From Hyphomicrobiales bacterium (GTDB lineage: Bacteria; Pseudomonadota; Alphaproteobacteria; Rhizobiales; Rhizobiaceae), in the NCBI GenBank assembly GCA_900470805.1, contig UCCA01000012.1, positions 186,001 to 250,000 of the forward strand: a DNA stretch of 64,000 nucleotides, in the 5' to 3' direction. Shown here piece after piece: positions 34,163-46,412 of this stretch; position 1 is the first letter of the stretch, and the number at the start of each line of letters is the position of its first letter. Made by a program: the position numbers and the translations under genes. A model generated the notes under the pieces. That model did not search any database. It was not told the DNA's origin and worked only from the letters and a program-made list of their open reading frames with translations.

Positions 34163-35815
34163 ATGAGCATTGCATCTCCATCCAACCTGACTGTCGACAA
34201 AGACTGGTGGCGCGGCGCGGTGATCTATCAGATCTACCCGCGCTCCTACCAGGATTCCAACGGCGACGGCATCGGCGACCTCAAGGGCATCACCGCTCGT
34301 CTGCCGCATGTCGCAGCCCTGGGCGCCGACGCCATCTGGATCTCGCCCTTCTTCACCTCGCCGATGCGCGACTTCGGCTATGACGTCTCCGACTACGAGA
34401 ATGTCGACGGCATTTTCGGCACGCTCGTCGATTTCGATTCCCTGATCGCGGAAGCCCACCGCCTCGGCATTCGCGTGATGATCGACCTGGTCATCTCGCA
34501 CTCGTCCGACCAGCACCCCTGGTTCGTCGAGAGCCGCTCAAGCAAGACCAATGCCAAGGCAGACTGGTATGTCTGGAGCGACTCGAGGCCGGACGGCACG
34601 CCACCCAACAACTGGCTGTCGATCTTCGGCGGCTCGGCCTGGGCGTGGGATCCGACGCGCATGCAGTATTACATGCACAACTTCCTGACCTCGCAGCCGG
34701 ACCTCAACCTGCACAATCCCGAAGTTCAGGATCGCCTGCTCGAAGTCGTCCGCTTCTGGCTGAAGCGCGGCGTCGATGGCTTCAGGCTCGACACCATCAA
34801 TTTCTACTTCCACGACAAGGAATTGCGCGACAACCCGGCGCTGGCGCCCGAGCGCCGCAACGCGTCTACCGCACCGGCCGTCAATCCCTACAATTTCCAG
34901 GAACACATCTACGACAAGAACCGCCCGGAGAATATCGCCTTCCTGAAGCGCTTCCGCGCCGTGCTGGAAGAGTTCCCGGCCATTGCCGCCGTCGGTGAAG
35001 TCGGCGACAGCCAGCGCGGTCTTGAAATCGTCGGCGAATACACGTCCGGCGATGACAAGATGCACATGTGCTACGCCTTCGAGTTCCTGGCACCGGATCC
35101 GCTGTCGCCGGAGCGCATCGAGGACGTGATGAACGACTTCGCCGCCGCCGCCCCCGATGGCTGGGCCTGCTGGGCGCTCTCCAACCATGACGTGATGCGC
35201 CATGTCAGCCGCTGGGGTGCGCTGGTGGCCGACCGCGAGGCCTTCGCCAAGCTCTACGCCTCGATGCTGATGACCATGCGTGGCTCCGTCTGCCTTTATC
35301 AGGGCGAAGAGCTCGGCCTGACCGAAGCCGATCTCGCCTACGAGGACCTGCAGGACCCCTACGGCATCCAGTTCTGGCCGGAGTTCAAGGGCCGCGATGG
35401 TTGCCGCACGCCGATGGTCTGGGACAGCCAGGTCGCGCAGGGCGGCTTCTCGACCGTCAAGCCGTGGCTGCCGGTTCCGGTCGAACACATCCTGCGATCG
35501 GTCAGCGTTCAGCAGGGCGACGAGAACTCGGTGCTCGAGCACTACCGCCGCTTCATCGCCTTCCGCAAGCAGTACCCCGCTTTCGCCAAGGGTGAGATCA
35601 GCTTCATGGAGCCGCAGGGCGACATGCTGATCTTCCAGCGCAAATACGGCAACGAGAAGCTTCTGTGCGTATTCAACATGAGCGCGACCGAAGCTAACGC
35701 GGTTCTACCAACCGGCGACTGGCAAGCGTTGACGGGCCATGGCTTCGTCAGCAATAACTATGGCGACAAGATCGATATCCCGGCCTGGGGCGCGTATTTC
35801 GCACGGCTCGCGTAA
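34163..35815 (+). CDS. aglA: Cytosolic alpha-glucosidase AglA (GH13)
   Basis: A 550-residue glycoside hydrolase family 13 enzyme of the alpha-amylase superfamily. It has no signal peptide, so it cleaves imported alpha-glucosides in the cytosol. The catalytic triad is visible: nucleophile Asp210 (GFRLDTIN), acid/base Glu279 (VGEVGD) and the third acid Asp343 (SNHDVMRH). The N-terminal YQIYPRSYQDSNGDGIGDL and DLVISHSSDQHPWF segments are typical of alpha-1,4-glucosidases and oligo-1,6-glucosidases. The gene lies 49 bp after aglG and 25 bp before aglK. The glucose released would enter the Entner-Doudoroff route encoded a few kilobases downstream. Confidence 0.94.
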   Translation: MSIASPSNLTVDKDWWRGAVIYQIYPRSYQDSNGDGIGDLKGITARLPHVAALGADAIWISPFFTSPMRDFGYDVSDYENVDGIFGTLVDFDSLIAEAHRLGIRVMIDLVISHSSDQHPWFVESRSSKTNAKADWYVWSDSRPDGTPPNNWLSIFGGSAWAWDPTRMQYYMHNFLTSQPDLNLHNPEVQDRLLEVVRFWLKRGVDGFRLDTINFYFHDKELRDNPALAPERRNASTAPAVNPYNFQEHIYDKNRPENIAFLKRFRAVLEEFPAIAAVGEVGDSQRGLEIVGEYTSGDDKMHMCYAFEFLAPDPLSPERIEDVMNDFAAAAPDGWACWALSNHDVMRHVSRWGALVADREAFAKLYASMLMTMRGSVCLYQGEELGLTEADLAYEDLQDPYGIQFWPEFKGRDGCRTPMVWDSQVAQGGFSTVKPWLPVPVEHILRSVSVQQGDENSVLEHYRRFIAFRKQYPAFAKGEISFMEPQGDMLIFQRKYGNEKLLCVFNMSATEANAVLPTGDWQALTGHGFVSNNYGDKIDIPAWGAYFARLA

Positions 35816-35840
35816 GGGACTTCTGGAGGAGGAGAATTCG

Positions 35841-36932
<1,092 letters not shown>

Positions 36933-37105
36933 GCTGCGGATTATCTTTGGGCTGATGTCATAAATCGGCCCAAGGCACTCTTGCTCTCACTTTCTGTTAA
37001 ATATCGCTTGGTAGACTTTCCTCATTGCCTATCCAGAGGAATATTACCGTGGCGACACCCACCCCACAGTCACCAAGACATTTTTTGAACAAGGAGGAAT
37101 CCTTC

Positions 37106-37459
37106 ATGTACGACCGCGAAGTGCGGTTCAAGATGGAGGATACGATGAACGCCGCGCGTCTCGAATATACCGAGAACGGCGTCATGAACATGGCGTCCCG
37201 CCGTTGCGACATCATCCGCATTTCCAAGAGCAGCGCGGTTCTCGCGATCCTCACCCAGTTCAATCTGCCGCGGCAGTTCTATCTCGATCTACCCGACGCG
37301 CGCATCACCAAGATCGGCTGCATGCTGACCCGGGTAAACGCCAACAACACCGTCGAAGTGCGCTTCCTGCGCATGCTGACCGACAAGGAACTGAACAAGA
37401 TCTTCGTCTACAGCACGCACCCCTCCCATCGCGACCGCGTCCTAGACATCCGCGGCTGA
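37106..37459 (+). CDS. Small PilZ-like domain protein
   Basis: A 117-residue protein with a beta-rich C-terminal part resembling the short PilZ proteins common in Rhizobiales (RRCDIIRISKSSAVLAI, then FYLDLPDARITKIGCMLTRV). The canonical c-di-GMP motifs RxxxR and (D/N)xSxxG are not intact: the second region reads IRISKSSAV. Binding of the nucleotide is therefore doubtful. AAGGAGG lies 8 bp before the ATG at 37106; an earlier in-frame ATG at 37025 has no such site. It stands alone between aglK and a bidirectional terminator, with about 170 bp upstream for its own promoter. Confidence 0.7.
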   Translation: MYDREVRFKMEDTMNAARLEYTENGVMNMASRRCDIIRISKSSAVLAILTQFNLPRQFYLDLPDARITKIGCMLTRVNANNTVEVRFLRMLTDKELNKIFVYSTHPSHRDRVLDIRG

Positions 37460-37477
37460 TCGCCGTCAATCGACCTG

Positions 37478-37518
37478 AACGTCAAAGCCCGCGAGATCGT
37501 CCCGTGGGCTTTGACGTT
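37478..37518. terminator. Bidirectional terminator between the PilZ-like gene and edd
   Basis: A perfect 13-bp stem, AACGTCAAAGCCC (37478-37490) with GGGCTTTGACGTT (37506-37518), loop 15 nt, placed in the 78-bp gap between the two convergent stops. TATT follows on the plus strand. Confidence 0.75.
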
Positions 37519-37537
37519 TATTCGGAAAAGGCGCGGC

Positions 37538-39358
<1,821 letters not shown>

Positions 39359-39419
39359 GGGAGATCCTTGTCTTTTCCTGGTCTACGATTGTCTGTTCGT
39401 CGGTTCCGTGCCTAGTGGC

Positions 39420-40118
39420 TTACGGAGCCCAGTAGATATCGACTGGCGAGGCGGCACGGCGCAAAATGGCGCGAATGGGCATCTCTGCCTCGTCGCCTGC
39501 ACTTTCGGCCTTCGCCAGAACATCTTTCTTGCTCTTCCCCTCGATGTGAAGGACGAGCAGTGCCGCGTCTTGCAGGCTGGAGAATGTGAAGGTCAGGCGC
39601 GGTTCGCCGGCCCCTTCCGCATCCATGGTGATGACGCCGCGCGGCGTCTTGGGATCCAGCGCGACGGCAAGGTTGCTGCCGCCGGGGAAGAACGAGGCCG
39701 TGTGGCCGTCGCCGCCCATGCCGAGAATGACAACGTCGAACGGATTGCCGATCGACGCCGTGGCGGATGTCGAGAGCTTTGCGGCGTCCTCGACGGAGGC
39801 GGCAGCCTGGTAGAGCGGCTGAAACGCCGCCGCCTTGGCCTTGTTCTGCAGCAAGTTGCTCGCCACCAGCAGGTGGTTGGAGCGTGGATTGTCCGCAGGC
39901 ACGAAGCGCTCGTCCACCAGCGTGATCGTCACCTTCGACCAGTCGATGTCGCGCGTCGACAGTTCCTGGAAGAAGGCCTTTGGTGTCGAGCCGCCGGAAA
40001 CGGCAATCACTGCCGTCCCCTTGGTCGTGATGGCGGCCGAAAGCGACGCGGCGACCTTGTCCGCGAGGTTGCGCGCCAGTTCGGCGGCATTGGCGAAATT
40101 GTGTACAGTCGCTGCCAT
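39420..40118 (-). CDS. pgl: 6-phosphogluconolactonase Pgl
   Basis: A 232-residue enzyme of the DevB/NagB-like fold that hydrolyses 6-phosphogluconolactone. Signatures are AVSGGSTPKAFFQEL near residue 45, TLVDERFVP and VILGMGGDGHTASFFPGG near 135-150. The ATG at 40118, 11 bp after the zwf stop, gives standard family length; a longer frame would run into zwf. It lies between zwf and edd with short spacing. Confidence 0.95.
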   Translation of the reverse strand: MAATVHNFANAAELARNLADKVAASLSAAITTKGTAVIAVSGGSTPKAFFQELSTRDIDWSKVTITLVDERFVPADNPRSNHLLVASNLLQNKAKAAAFQPLYQAAASVEDAAKLSTSATASIGNPFDVVILGMGGDGHTASFFPGGSNLAVALDPKTPRGVITMDAEGAGEPRLTFTFSSLQDAALLVLHIEGKSKKDVLAKAESAGDEAEMPIRAILRRAASPVDIYWAP

Positions 40119-40129
40119 CGCTCTCACCC

Positions 40130-41605
40130 TTAGATGTTGTCGTGCCAGGTGCGGCCGTCGCGCTCGATCAGCGCGATCGACTGGCTCGGGCCCCAGGTTC
40201 CGGCCGTGTAGCCCTGAACCTTCTGGCCCGTCGATTCCCAGCCCTTGAGGATCGGATCGACCCACTGCCATGCCGCTTCCACTTCGTCGCGGCGCATGAA
40301 CAGCGTCTGGTTCGAACGGATGACGTCCATCAGCAAGCGCTCATAGGCATCAGGGTTACGGACCTGGAACGAATCGGCGAAGCTCATGTCGAGCGAGACG
40401 TTGCGCAGGCGCATGCCGCCCGGGCCCGGATCCTTGATCATCAGCGACTGCTTGACGCCTTCGTCAGGCTGCAGGCGGATGATCAGCTGGTTCTGGTTGA
40501 TGCGACCGGCCGAATGGTCGAACACCGAATGCGGGATCGACTTGAAGGTGATGACGATCTCCGACATGCGGCCGGCAAGACGCTTGCCGGTACGGATGTA
40601 GAAGGGAACGCCGGCCCAGCGCCAGTTGTTGATCTCGGCCTTGATGGCGACGAAGGTTTCGGTGTTGGACACGCCGCCTTCGAGCTCTTCGAGGTAGCCC
40701 TTGACCGGGCCGCCCGCCGAAGCGCCGGCGCGATACTGGCCGCGCACCGTGGCCTGCTCGACATTCGAGGCGTCGATAGGCTTCAGCGCGCGCAGCACCT
40801 TCAGCTTCTCGTCGCGAACGGCTTCGGAATCCATCGACGACGGCACTTCCATCGCCACCAGGCAGACGAGCTGCATGATGTGGTTCTGCACCATGTCGCG
40901 CAGTGCACCCGCGGTGTCATAGTAACCCGCGCGACCTTCGAGGCCGACGGATTCGGCAACGGTGATCTGCACGTGGTCGATGTAGTTGGCATTCCACAGT
41001 GGCTCATAGAGCGCGTTGGCAAAGCGCAGAGCCATCAGGTTCTGCACGGTTTCCTTGCCGAGATAGTGGTCGATGCGGAAGATCTGCTCTTCCTTGAACA
41101 CCTTGCCGATCGTGTCGTTGAGCGACAGCGCCGACGCCAGGTCGCGGCCGATCGGCTTTTCAACGACGATGCGGGTCGTCTTGGTGATCAGCTTGTGGTC
41201 GTGGATCTTCTGCGAGATGTCTCCGAAAATACCCGGAGCAACGGCGAGGTAGAAGGCGCGGACGCGATCCTTGCCCTCGTCGAGCAGCTTCTTCAGCTGG
41301 TCCCAGCCGGCGTCGGAGCGGGCATCGACCGGCACGTAGAACAGGCGCTGGCAGAACTTGGCGACTTCGGCCTCGTCATACTCGCCCTTCTTCAGATGCT
41401 CCTTGAGAGCATCCATCGCGAACTTGCGATATTCTTCGTGGGTCAGCGCGCTTCTGGAAGCGCCGATGATGCGGGTCGGCTCGGTGAACTGGCCTTCGAT
41501 CTGGCGATGGTAAAGTGCGGGCAGCAACTTGCGCTCGGCAAGGTCGCCACTGCCGCCGAAAACGACGTAATCGAAAGGTTCAACGGGAATGATTTGGCTG
41601 CTCAT
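40130..41605 (-). CDS. zwf: Glucose-6-phosphate 1-dehydrogenase Zwf
   Basis: A 491-residue NAD(P)+-dependent enzyme that oxidises glucose-6-phosphate to the lactone. The nucleotide-binding motif is VVFGGSGDLAERKLLPALYH near residues 14-33; the active-site motif is RIDHYLGKETVQNL near 175-188. The start at 41605 gives the usual length; a second in-frame ATG lies five codons upstream. First gene of zwf-pgl-edd. The 134-bp gap upstream is AT-rich (TTTAATCTAATCGATTTAAA near 41640-41659) and should carry the promoter. Confidence 0.95.
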   Translation of the reverse strand: MSSQIIPVEPFDYVVFGGSGDLAERKLLPALYHRQIEGQFTEPTRIIGASRSALTHEEYRKFAMDALKEHLKKGEYDEAEVAKFCQRLFYVPVDARSDAGWDQLKKLLDEGKDRVRAFYLAVAPGIFGDISQKIHDHKLITKTTRIVVEKPIGRDLASALSLNDTIGKVFKEEQIFRIDHYLGKETVQNLMALRFANALYEPLWNANYIDHVQITVAESVGLEGRAGYYDTAGALRDMVQNHIMQLVCLVAMEVPSSMDSEAVRDEKLKVLRALKPIDASNVEQATVRGQYRAGASAGGPVKGYLEELEGGVSNTETFVAIKAEINNWRWAGVPFYIRTGKRLAGRMSEIVITFKSIPHSVFDHSAGRINQNQLIIRLQPDEGVKQSLMIKDPGPGGMRLRNVSLDMSFADSFQVRNPDAYERLLMDVIRSNQTLFMRRDEVEAAWQWVDPILKGWESTGQKVQGYTAGTWGPSQSIALIERDGRTWHDNI

Positions 41606-41739
41606 GAGGCTATCTCTCAATCAGACTGGTTCATGGCCTCTTTAATCTAATCGATTTAAAAAAGCCAGCGTGCGCTGCAACGAATTTGTTCGGCACTGGT
41701 TTTAGATCGAATTGGCCCCTTAGGAAATGCGCAATCTGA

Positions 41740-43038
41740 CTAAAACTTGTCGCGCAGCGCAAACCAGGAAAGCGCCAGGAAAAGCAGAGGCGCCCGGGCC
41801 GCCGATCCGCCCGGAAACGGCGGCACCTTCAGCGACTTGAAGAGGTCAAGATCGCCCGACCGCCCGATCACAGTTTCGGCATAGAGCCTTCCGCAATAGT
41901 TGGAAAGCATGACGCCGTGGCCGGAATAGCCGCCGATCGAGGTCACGCCAGGCATCACCTCGCGCACGAACGGCTGCCGCGGCATGGTGATGCCGACGGA
42001 ACCGCCCCAGGCATGGGTGATCTCGACATTGTCGAGTTCCGGATAGATCTCGGCGATCTGCCGCCGGATGTGCTGCGAAATGTCGCGCGGATTGTCCGAC
42101 GTGTAGGCCTCGCGACCGCCAAACAGCAGCCGACCGTCTTTGGATTTCCGGAAATAGCGTACCACGAAGCGCGAATCGGCGACGGCCTCGCCACCCGAAA
42201 TCACACCGGGATGGTCGCTTAGCGGTGCCGTCGCGCCGATGAAGGAGCGGATCGGCATCACATGGCTTGCCGTCACCGGCTCCAGGTTCTCGATATAGCC
42301 ATTGCAGGCAATCAGCGCCTTGTCCGCAACGATCTGCCCGCGCGGCGTATCGATCGTCACCTTGCCGCCGCCCTGGCGAATGGACGTCGCCTTGGTCATC
42401 TCATAGACCTCGGCGCCGGCATTGGAGGCGACGCGGGCAAGCCCGATCAAAAGCTTCAGCGGATGAATGTGCCCGGTGCCGGTATCGCGAACGCCGCAGA
42501 AATAGCGTCTCGACCCCAGCCGCTCCTGCGTCTCCGCCTTGTCCATGAACTGTGCATGCGGATAGTCGTAGCGCGTGGCGGCAATCTCGGCATTGTCGCG
42601 ATAGGCGCGCTCGTAGCTCGCCTTGTGCGCGACGTTCATCTGGCCCGGCATGAAGTCGATGTCGATCTGGTGCTCGGTCGCGAAATCAAGCAGATGCCTC
42701 TTGGCGCCTTCCGCCAGATCGAACAGCGCTTTCGATCGCTCGTAGCCGATCTGCTCTTCCAGCTCCTCCGGCCACGAGCGCTGCCCGGTGCCGAGTTGGC
42801 CGCCATTGCGCCCGGAGGCGCCGTCGCCGAAGCGGCAGGCCTCGATCAGCACCACCGAGACACCCGCCTTGGCGAGGTTGTAGGCTGCCTGCAGCCCGGT
42901 ATAGCCACCGCCGATGATGGCGACGTCGCATGTTCTCGATCCGTCGAGCGCGGGATAGACGGGCCGTTCGCCCGCCGTTGCCTGATACCAGGAAATCCCG
43001 GGCGCGATCGGGCTCTGCCACGTTTCTTGCGATGTCAT
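41740..43038 (-). CDS. puuB: FAD-dependent gamma-glutamylputrescine oxidase PuuB
   Basis: A 432-residue DAO/PuuB-family flavoprotein. The FAD motif CDVAIIGGGYTGLQAAYNLA is near residues 37-56, followed by GDGASGRNGGQLG, characteristic of the amine-oxidase branch; the C-terminal ATP/FAD segment SIGGYSGHGVMLSNY is intact. It would oxidise the gamma-glutamylated polyamine made by the adjacent synthetase. The ATG at 43038 was preferred; a GTG three codons upstream would overlap the synthetase stop. The two genes lie 10 bp apart on the minus strand. Confidence 0.87.
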   Translation of the reverse strand: MTSQETWQSPIAPGISWYQATAGERPVYPALDGSRTCDVAIIGGGYTGLQAAYNLAKAGVSVVLIEACRFGDGASGRNGGQLGTGQRSWPEELEEQIGYERSKALFDLAEGAKRHLLDFATEHQIDIDFMPGQMNVAHKASYERAYRDNAEIAATRYDYPHAQFMDKAETQERLGSRRYFCGVRDTGTGHIHPLKLLIGLARVASNAGAEVYEMTKATSIRQGGGKVTIDTPRGQIVADKALIACNGYIENLEPVTASHVMPIRSFIGATAPLSDHPGVISGGEAVADSRFVVRYFRKSKDGRLLFGGREAYTSDNPRDISQHIRRQIAEIYPELDNVEITHAWGGSVGITMPRQPFVREVMPGVTSIGGYSGHGVMLSNYCGRLYAETVIGRSGDLDLFKSLKVPPFPGGSAARAPLLFLALSWFALRDKF

Positions 43039-43048
43039 GGCAAGCACC

Positions 43049-44485
43049 TCACACGTTGAGGAGCAGGAATTCGCGCTCCCACGGGCTGATCACCTGCATG
43101 AAGGTCTCGAACTCGCCGCGCTTGACGCCGGCATAAAGCCCGATGAACTCGCGCCCGAAAATTTCTTCGAAGGCCGGCTCGTCCTCCATCAGCGAAACGG
43201 CTTCCAGCAGTCCGCGCGGCAGTTCGATCGACCCTTCGTTCGCCGAATCCTCGGTCGGTGCCGTCGGCTCGATCTCCTTCATGATCCCGAGCAGGCCGCA
43301 GGCAAGCGAGGCCGCCAGCGCCAGATACGGGTTGGCATCCGAACTCGGCAGCCGGTTCTCGACACGACGCGCCTGAGGGTCCGAAACCGGCACGCGGAAC
43401 GCCGTCGTGCGGTTGTCGTAGCCCCAGGCATTGTTCACAGGGCACGACATGTCGGGCGTCAGGCGGCGGTAGGAATTGACGTAGGGCGCCAGCATGCACA
43501 GCGCGCTCGGCACGTATTTCTGCATGCCGCCGATGAAGTGGAAGAACTCCTTCGAAGGCGAACCGTCGGGATTGGAAAACACGTTCTTGCCGGTGTCCTC
43601 GTGGATCACCGACTGGTGGATGTGCATCGCCGATCCGGCCTGGCCCTGCATCGGCTTGGCCATGAAGGTGGCGTAAATGCCATGCTTCATCGCCGCCTCG
43701 CGGATCGTCCGCTTGAACAGGAACACCTGGTCGGCAAGCTCGATCGGATTGCCGTGGCGCAGGTTGATTTCAAGCTGTGCCGGGCCCTCTTCGTGGATCA
43801 GCGTGTCGATCTCCAGACCCTGCTTTTCCGAGAAGTGATAGATGTCGTCGATCAGTTCGTCGAATTCGTTGATGCCGGCGATCGAATAGCCCTGACCGCC
43901 GAGAATGGCGCGGCCCGAGCGACCCTTCGGCGGATGCAGCGGATAATCCGGGTCGTCGTTCTTGGCGACCAGATAGAACTCGATCTCCGGCGCCACGATC
44001 GGCTTCCAGCCGCGGTCGTGATAGAGCTTCATCACGCGCTTCAGCACGTTGCGCGGCGTATAGGACACTTCTTCGCCGTCAGCGCTGACGATATCGCAGA
44101 TCACCTGCGCCGTCGGATCGGTCTCCCATGGCACCACGGAGAGCGTCGAGAGATCGGGCACCAGCTTCAGGTCGCTGTCGCGCGGCTCGTAGCGGAAGCT
44201 CTCGGTCTCTTCGGGGTATTCGCCGGATATCGTGTGCCGATAGATTGCCGATGGCAGCGCCAGCGATGTGTTGGAGGTGAACTTCGAGCTCGGCATCATC
44301 TTGCCGCGCGGCACGCCGGCAAGATCAGGCGTGATGCATTCGATGTCCTCGATGCCGCGTGCCCGCAAGAACTGCGCTGCTTCCTTCCAGGAGGCCACGC
44401 CGCGCAGAGATCCCGGGTCAGGGGGAGATTTCTTCGAGGCGGGAACGTTCTTGGCAGGCTTCAGCGTCGTCTTTTTTGGGGACAT
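43049..44485 (-). CDS. puuA: Glutamine synthetase family protein, probable gamma-glutamylputrescine synthetase PuuA
   Basis: A 478-residue glutamine-synthetase-fold ligase. The catalytic segment EIEFYLVAK, the ammonia/glutamate-site MHIHQSV region (AGSAMHIHQSVIHEDTG) and the nucleotide region RVENRLPSSDANPYLALAAS are present. The short basic N-terminal tail (MSPKKTTLKPAKNVPASKK) is not part of the fold. Pairing with a PuuB-type oxidase and a nearby putrescine transporter favours polyamine glutamylation over nitrogen assimilation. The start at 44485 gives a leader without a strong ribosome binding site. Confidence 0.85.
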   Translation of the reverse strand: MSPKKTTLKPAKNVPASKKSPPDPGSLRGVASWKEAAQFLRARGIEDIECITPDLAGVPRGKMMPSSKFTSNTSLALPSAIYRHTISGEYPEETESFRYEPRDSDLKLVPDLSTLSVVPWETDPTAQVICDIVSADGEEVSYTPRNVLKRVMKLYHDRGWKPIVAPEIEFYLVAKNDDPDYPLHPPKGRSGRAILGGQGYSIAGINEFDELIDDIYHFSEKQGLEIDTLIHEEGPAQLEINLRHGNPIELADQVFLFKRTIREAAMKHGIYATFMAKPMQGQAGSAMHIHQSVIHEDTGKNVFSNPDGSPSKEFFHFIGGMQKYVPSALCMLAPYVNSYRRLTPDMSCPVNNAWGYDNRTTAFRVPVSDPQARRVENRLPSSDANPYLALAASLACGLLGIMKEIEPTAPTEDSANEGSIELPRGLLEAVSLMEDEPAFEEIFGREFIGLYAGVKRGEFETFMQVISPWEREFLLLNV

Positions 44486-44595
44486 GACACACCGTCTTAC
44501 GTTGATCTTGCATCCATAATAGCCGGAGTTTGGCAATTGGCGAGGGGGAGGCACGTTGACTTTCGCCTATTGATGGAAAAAGAAGGCGCCTTTCG

Positions 44596-45792
44596 GTGAA
44601 GGATACGGCTGTGCAGCGAAAAAGCGATGTGATCGTCATAGGCGCCGGCGCGGCCGGCATGATGTGCGCGATCCGTGCCGGCCAACGCGGTCGGTCGGTG
44701 ATCGTCCTCGATCATGCCAAGACCCCCGGCGACAAGATCCGCATCTCTGGCGGCGGCCGCTGCAACTTCACCAACATCCATGCCGGGCCGAAGAATTTCC
44801 TCTCCGCTAATCCGCATTTCGCGAAGTCGGCGCTCGCCCGCTTCACGCCTGCCGACTTCGTCGCCATGGTTGATCGCCACAGGATCGCCTGGCACGAAAA
44901 GACCCTCGGCCAGCTGTTTTGCGACGACAGCGCCAAGGACATCATCCGCATGCTCCTCGACGAGATGGAAGCGGCGGGCGCAAAGCTGCATCTGCGCACC
45001 GAAATCACAGCCGTTGAGAAAAGCGGCGACGGCTACCGCGTTGCGACCTCCGAAGGCGAGTACCAGTGCACCTCGCTGGTGATCGCCACCGGCGGCAAGT
45101 CGATCCCGAAGATGGGTGCCACCGGTTTCGCTTATCGCATTGCCGAACAGTTCGGCCTGCCCATGGTCGAAACCCGCCCCGGTCTCGTGCCGCTGACGCT
45201 CGACCCGGCGCTGCTCGAAAGTGTCGCACCTCTGTCGGGCATCGCGGCACCCGCCGAACTCCGCCATGGCAAGACCGCTTTCCGTGAAGCGCTGCTCTTC
45301 ACCCACCGCGGCCTCAGCGGCCCGGCCATCCTGCAGATCTCCTCCTTTTGGCGCGAGGGCGACGAGATCACCGTCGACATCGAGCCCGACATCGACCTGC
45401 TGGCCCACCTGAAAGCCGCCAAGCAGGCCAACGGCCGGCAGTCGCCGCAGACGGCGCTGGGCGAGGTGCTGCCGAGGCGTCTGGCGCAGTATCTGACGGA
45501 ACGCGCCGGCGTCACCGGCAACATGGCCGACATGTCGGACAAGGTGCTGACCAGGCTGGTCGATGCCGCGCAGAACTGGAAGGTCAAGCCGTCGGGCTCC
45601 GAAGGCTATCGCACCGCCGAGGTCACGCTCGGCGGCATCGACACGTCTGCGCTCGATTCGCGCAGCATGCAGGCGAAATCGGTTCCGGGCCTCTATTTCA
45701 TCGGCGAGTGCGTCGACGTCACGGGCTGGCTTGGCGGCTATAATTTCCAGTGGGCTTGGGCGTCGGGTTTTGCCGCCGGCGAATCTCTTTAA
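44596..45792 (+). CDS. YhiN/HI0933-type FAD-dependent flavoprotein
   Basis: A 398-residue flavoprotein. The N-terminal dinucleotide motif is DVIVIGAGAAGMMCAIRAGQ, followed by GDKIRISGGGRCNFTN, the hallmark of the HI0933-like family, and a C-terminal GWLGGYNFQWAWASGFAAG. The biological reaction of this family is not settled. The GTG at 44596 is used here; a second GTG at 44611 has a better spaced GAAGGA and may be the true start (393 residues). It is divergent from puuA across 110 bp. Confidence 0.82.
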   Translation: MKDTAVQRKSDVIVIGAGAAGMMCAIRAGQRGRSVIVLDHAKTPGDKIRISGGGRCNFTNIHAGPKNFLSANPHFAKSALARFTPADFVAMVDRHRIAWHEKTLGQLFCDDSAKDIIRMLLDEMEAAGAKLHLRTEITAVEKSGDGYRVATSEGEYQCTSLVIATGGKSIPKMGATGFAYRIAEQFGLPMVETRPGLVPLTLDPALLESVAPLSGIAAPAELRHGKTAFREALLFTHRGLSGPAILQISSFWREGDEITVDIEPDIDLLAHLKAAKQANGRQSPQTALGEVLPRRLAQYLTERAGVTGNMADMSDKVLTRLVDAAQNWKVKPSGSEGYRTAEVTLGGIDTSALDSRSMQAKSVPGLYFIGECVDVTGWLGGYNFQWAWASGFAAGESL

Positions 45793-45967
45793 CCAACTTA
45801 ACCAACTGAATTTTTTTGGAGATGAAACCAGTTCGGGGATTCAAGAGTTCTTAAGCAGGGTGCGCCATCCTGTCTCGGTGACGTGCTCGAAAGAGCTTCC
45901 TAAATAAGGCTTTACCAGCCGAATTTTTTGTTGGATTGTTGTGTCAGAGAGAAGTGAGGTTCTGCAG

Positions 45968-46111
45968 ATGAACAAGAACACACGACGCGCCCGCGCCATT
46001 GCCATCGCTCAGGCCAAGCCGGATGCCCGGACCGTTGCCATCAGACATGTCGTACTGGCCGCCAGCGCCGCCGCAGCCGTTCTGGCGCTTCTCCTTCCGC
46101 GACTGTTCTGA
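45968..46111 (+). CDS. 47-residue basic single-span membrane peptide
   Basis: A short reading frame with GTGAGG seven bases upstream of its ATG. It encodes a basic N-terminal half (MNKNTRRARAIAIAQAKPDA, then RTVAIRH) and one hydrophobic helix (VVLAASAAAAVLALLLPRLF), giving a positive-inside orientation. It stands between the YhiN-type gene and a chemoreceptor gene, with a 175-bp leader that contains a tandem TTAACCAAC repeat (45789-45806). I recognise no family. A good ribosome binding site and typical membrane-peptide composition support it as real. Confidence 0.55.
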   Translation: MNKNTRRARAIAIAQAKPDARTVAIRHVVLAASAAAAVLALLLPRLF

Positions 46112-46412
46112 GATTTCTCTTCTCCGTTTCGACGAGCCTGCTTCAGGCGCCCATGGCGCTTGAAGGCTGAACCTGCGAAAATGCCGGGTTTCCAGCCAGA
46201 TCGCGCTATATGCGCTTATCCAAAAATTAACGCATCTTCGGCAAAGCTTTAGTATGACTTATGGGCGCCTCGCGTTTGCGGGGTGCTAGGCAATGATTGC
46301 CGTCCGGGCATGCGCTCGCGATTCCCCATTGTTCCAAAATGTTCGATGCACTCAGCCGACGCGCGATGTCGCCGCCGGTGGGAGGAGTGGTGTATGGAAG
46401 GCCGGAACCCCC
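46112..46412. other. Intergenic stretch upstream of the first chemoreceptor gene, with hairpin
   Basis: A 301-bp region with no convincing gene. CTTCAGGCGCC (46141-46151) and GGCGCTTGAAG (46155-46165) form an 11-bp hairpin with one G-U pair, 30 bp after the small peptide gene; it may be a terminator lacking a T-run. The remainder should hold the chemoreceptor promoter, but I see no clear consensus. Confidence 0.5.

Noticed and set aside
45789..45806. Tandem TTAACCAAC repeat as a regulatory or mobile-element feature
   Set aside because: Only two copies of 9 bp in an AT-rich leader; too short to support a function.
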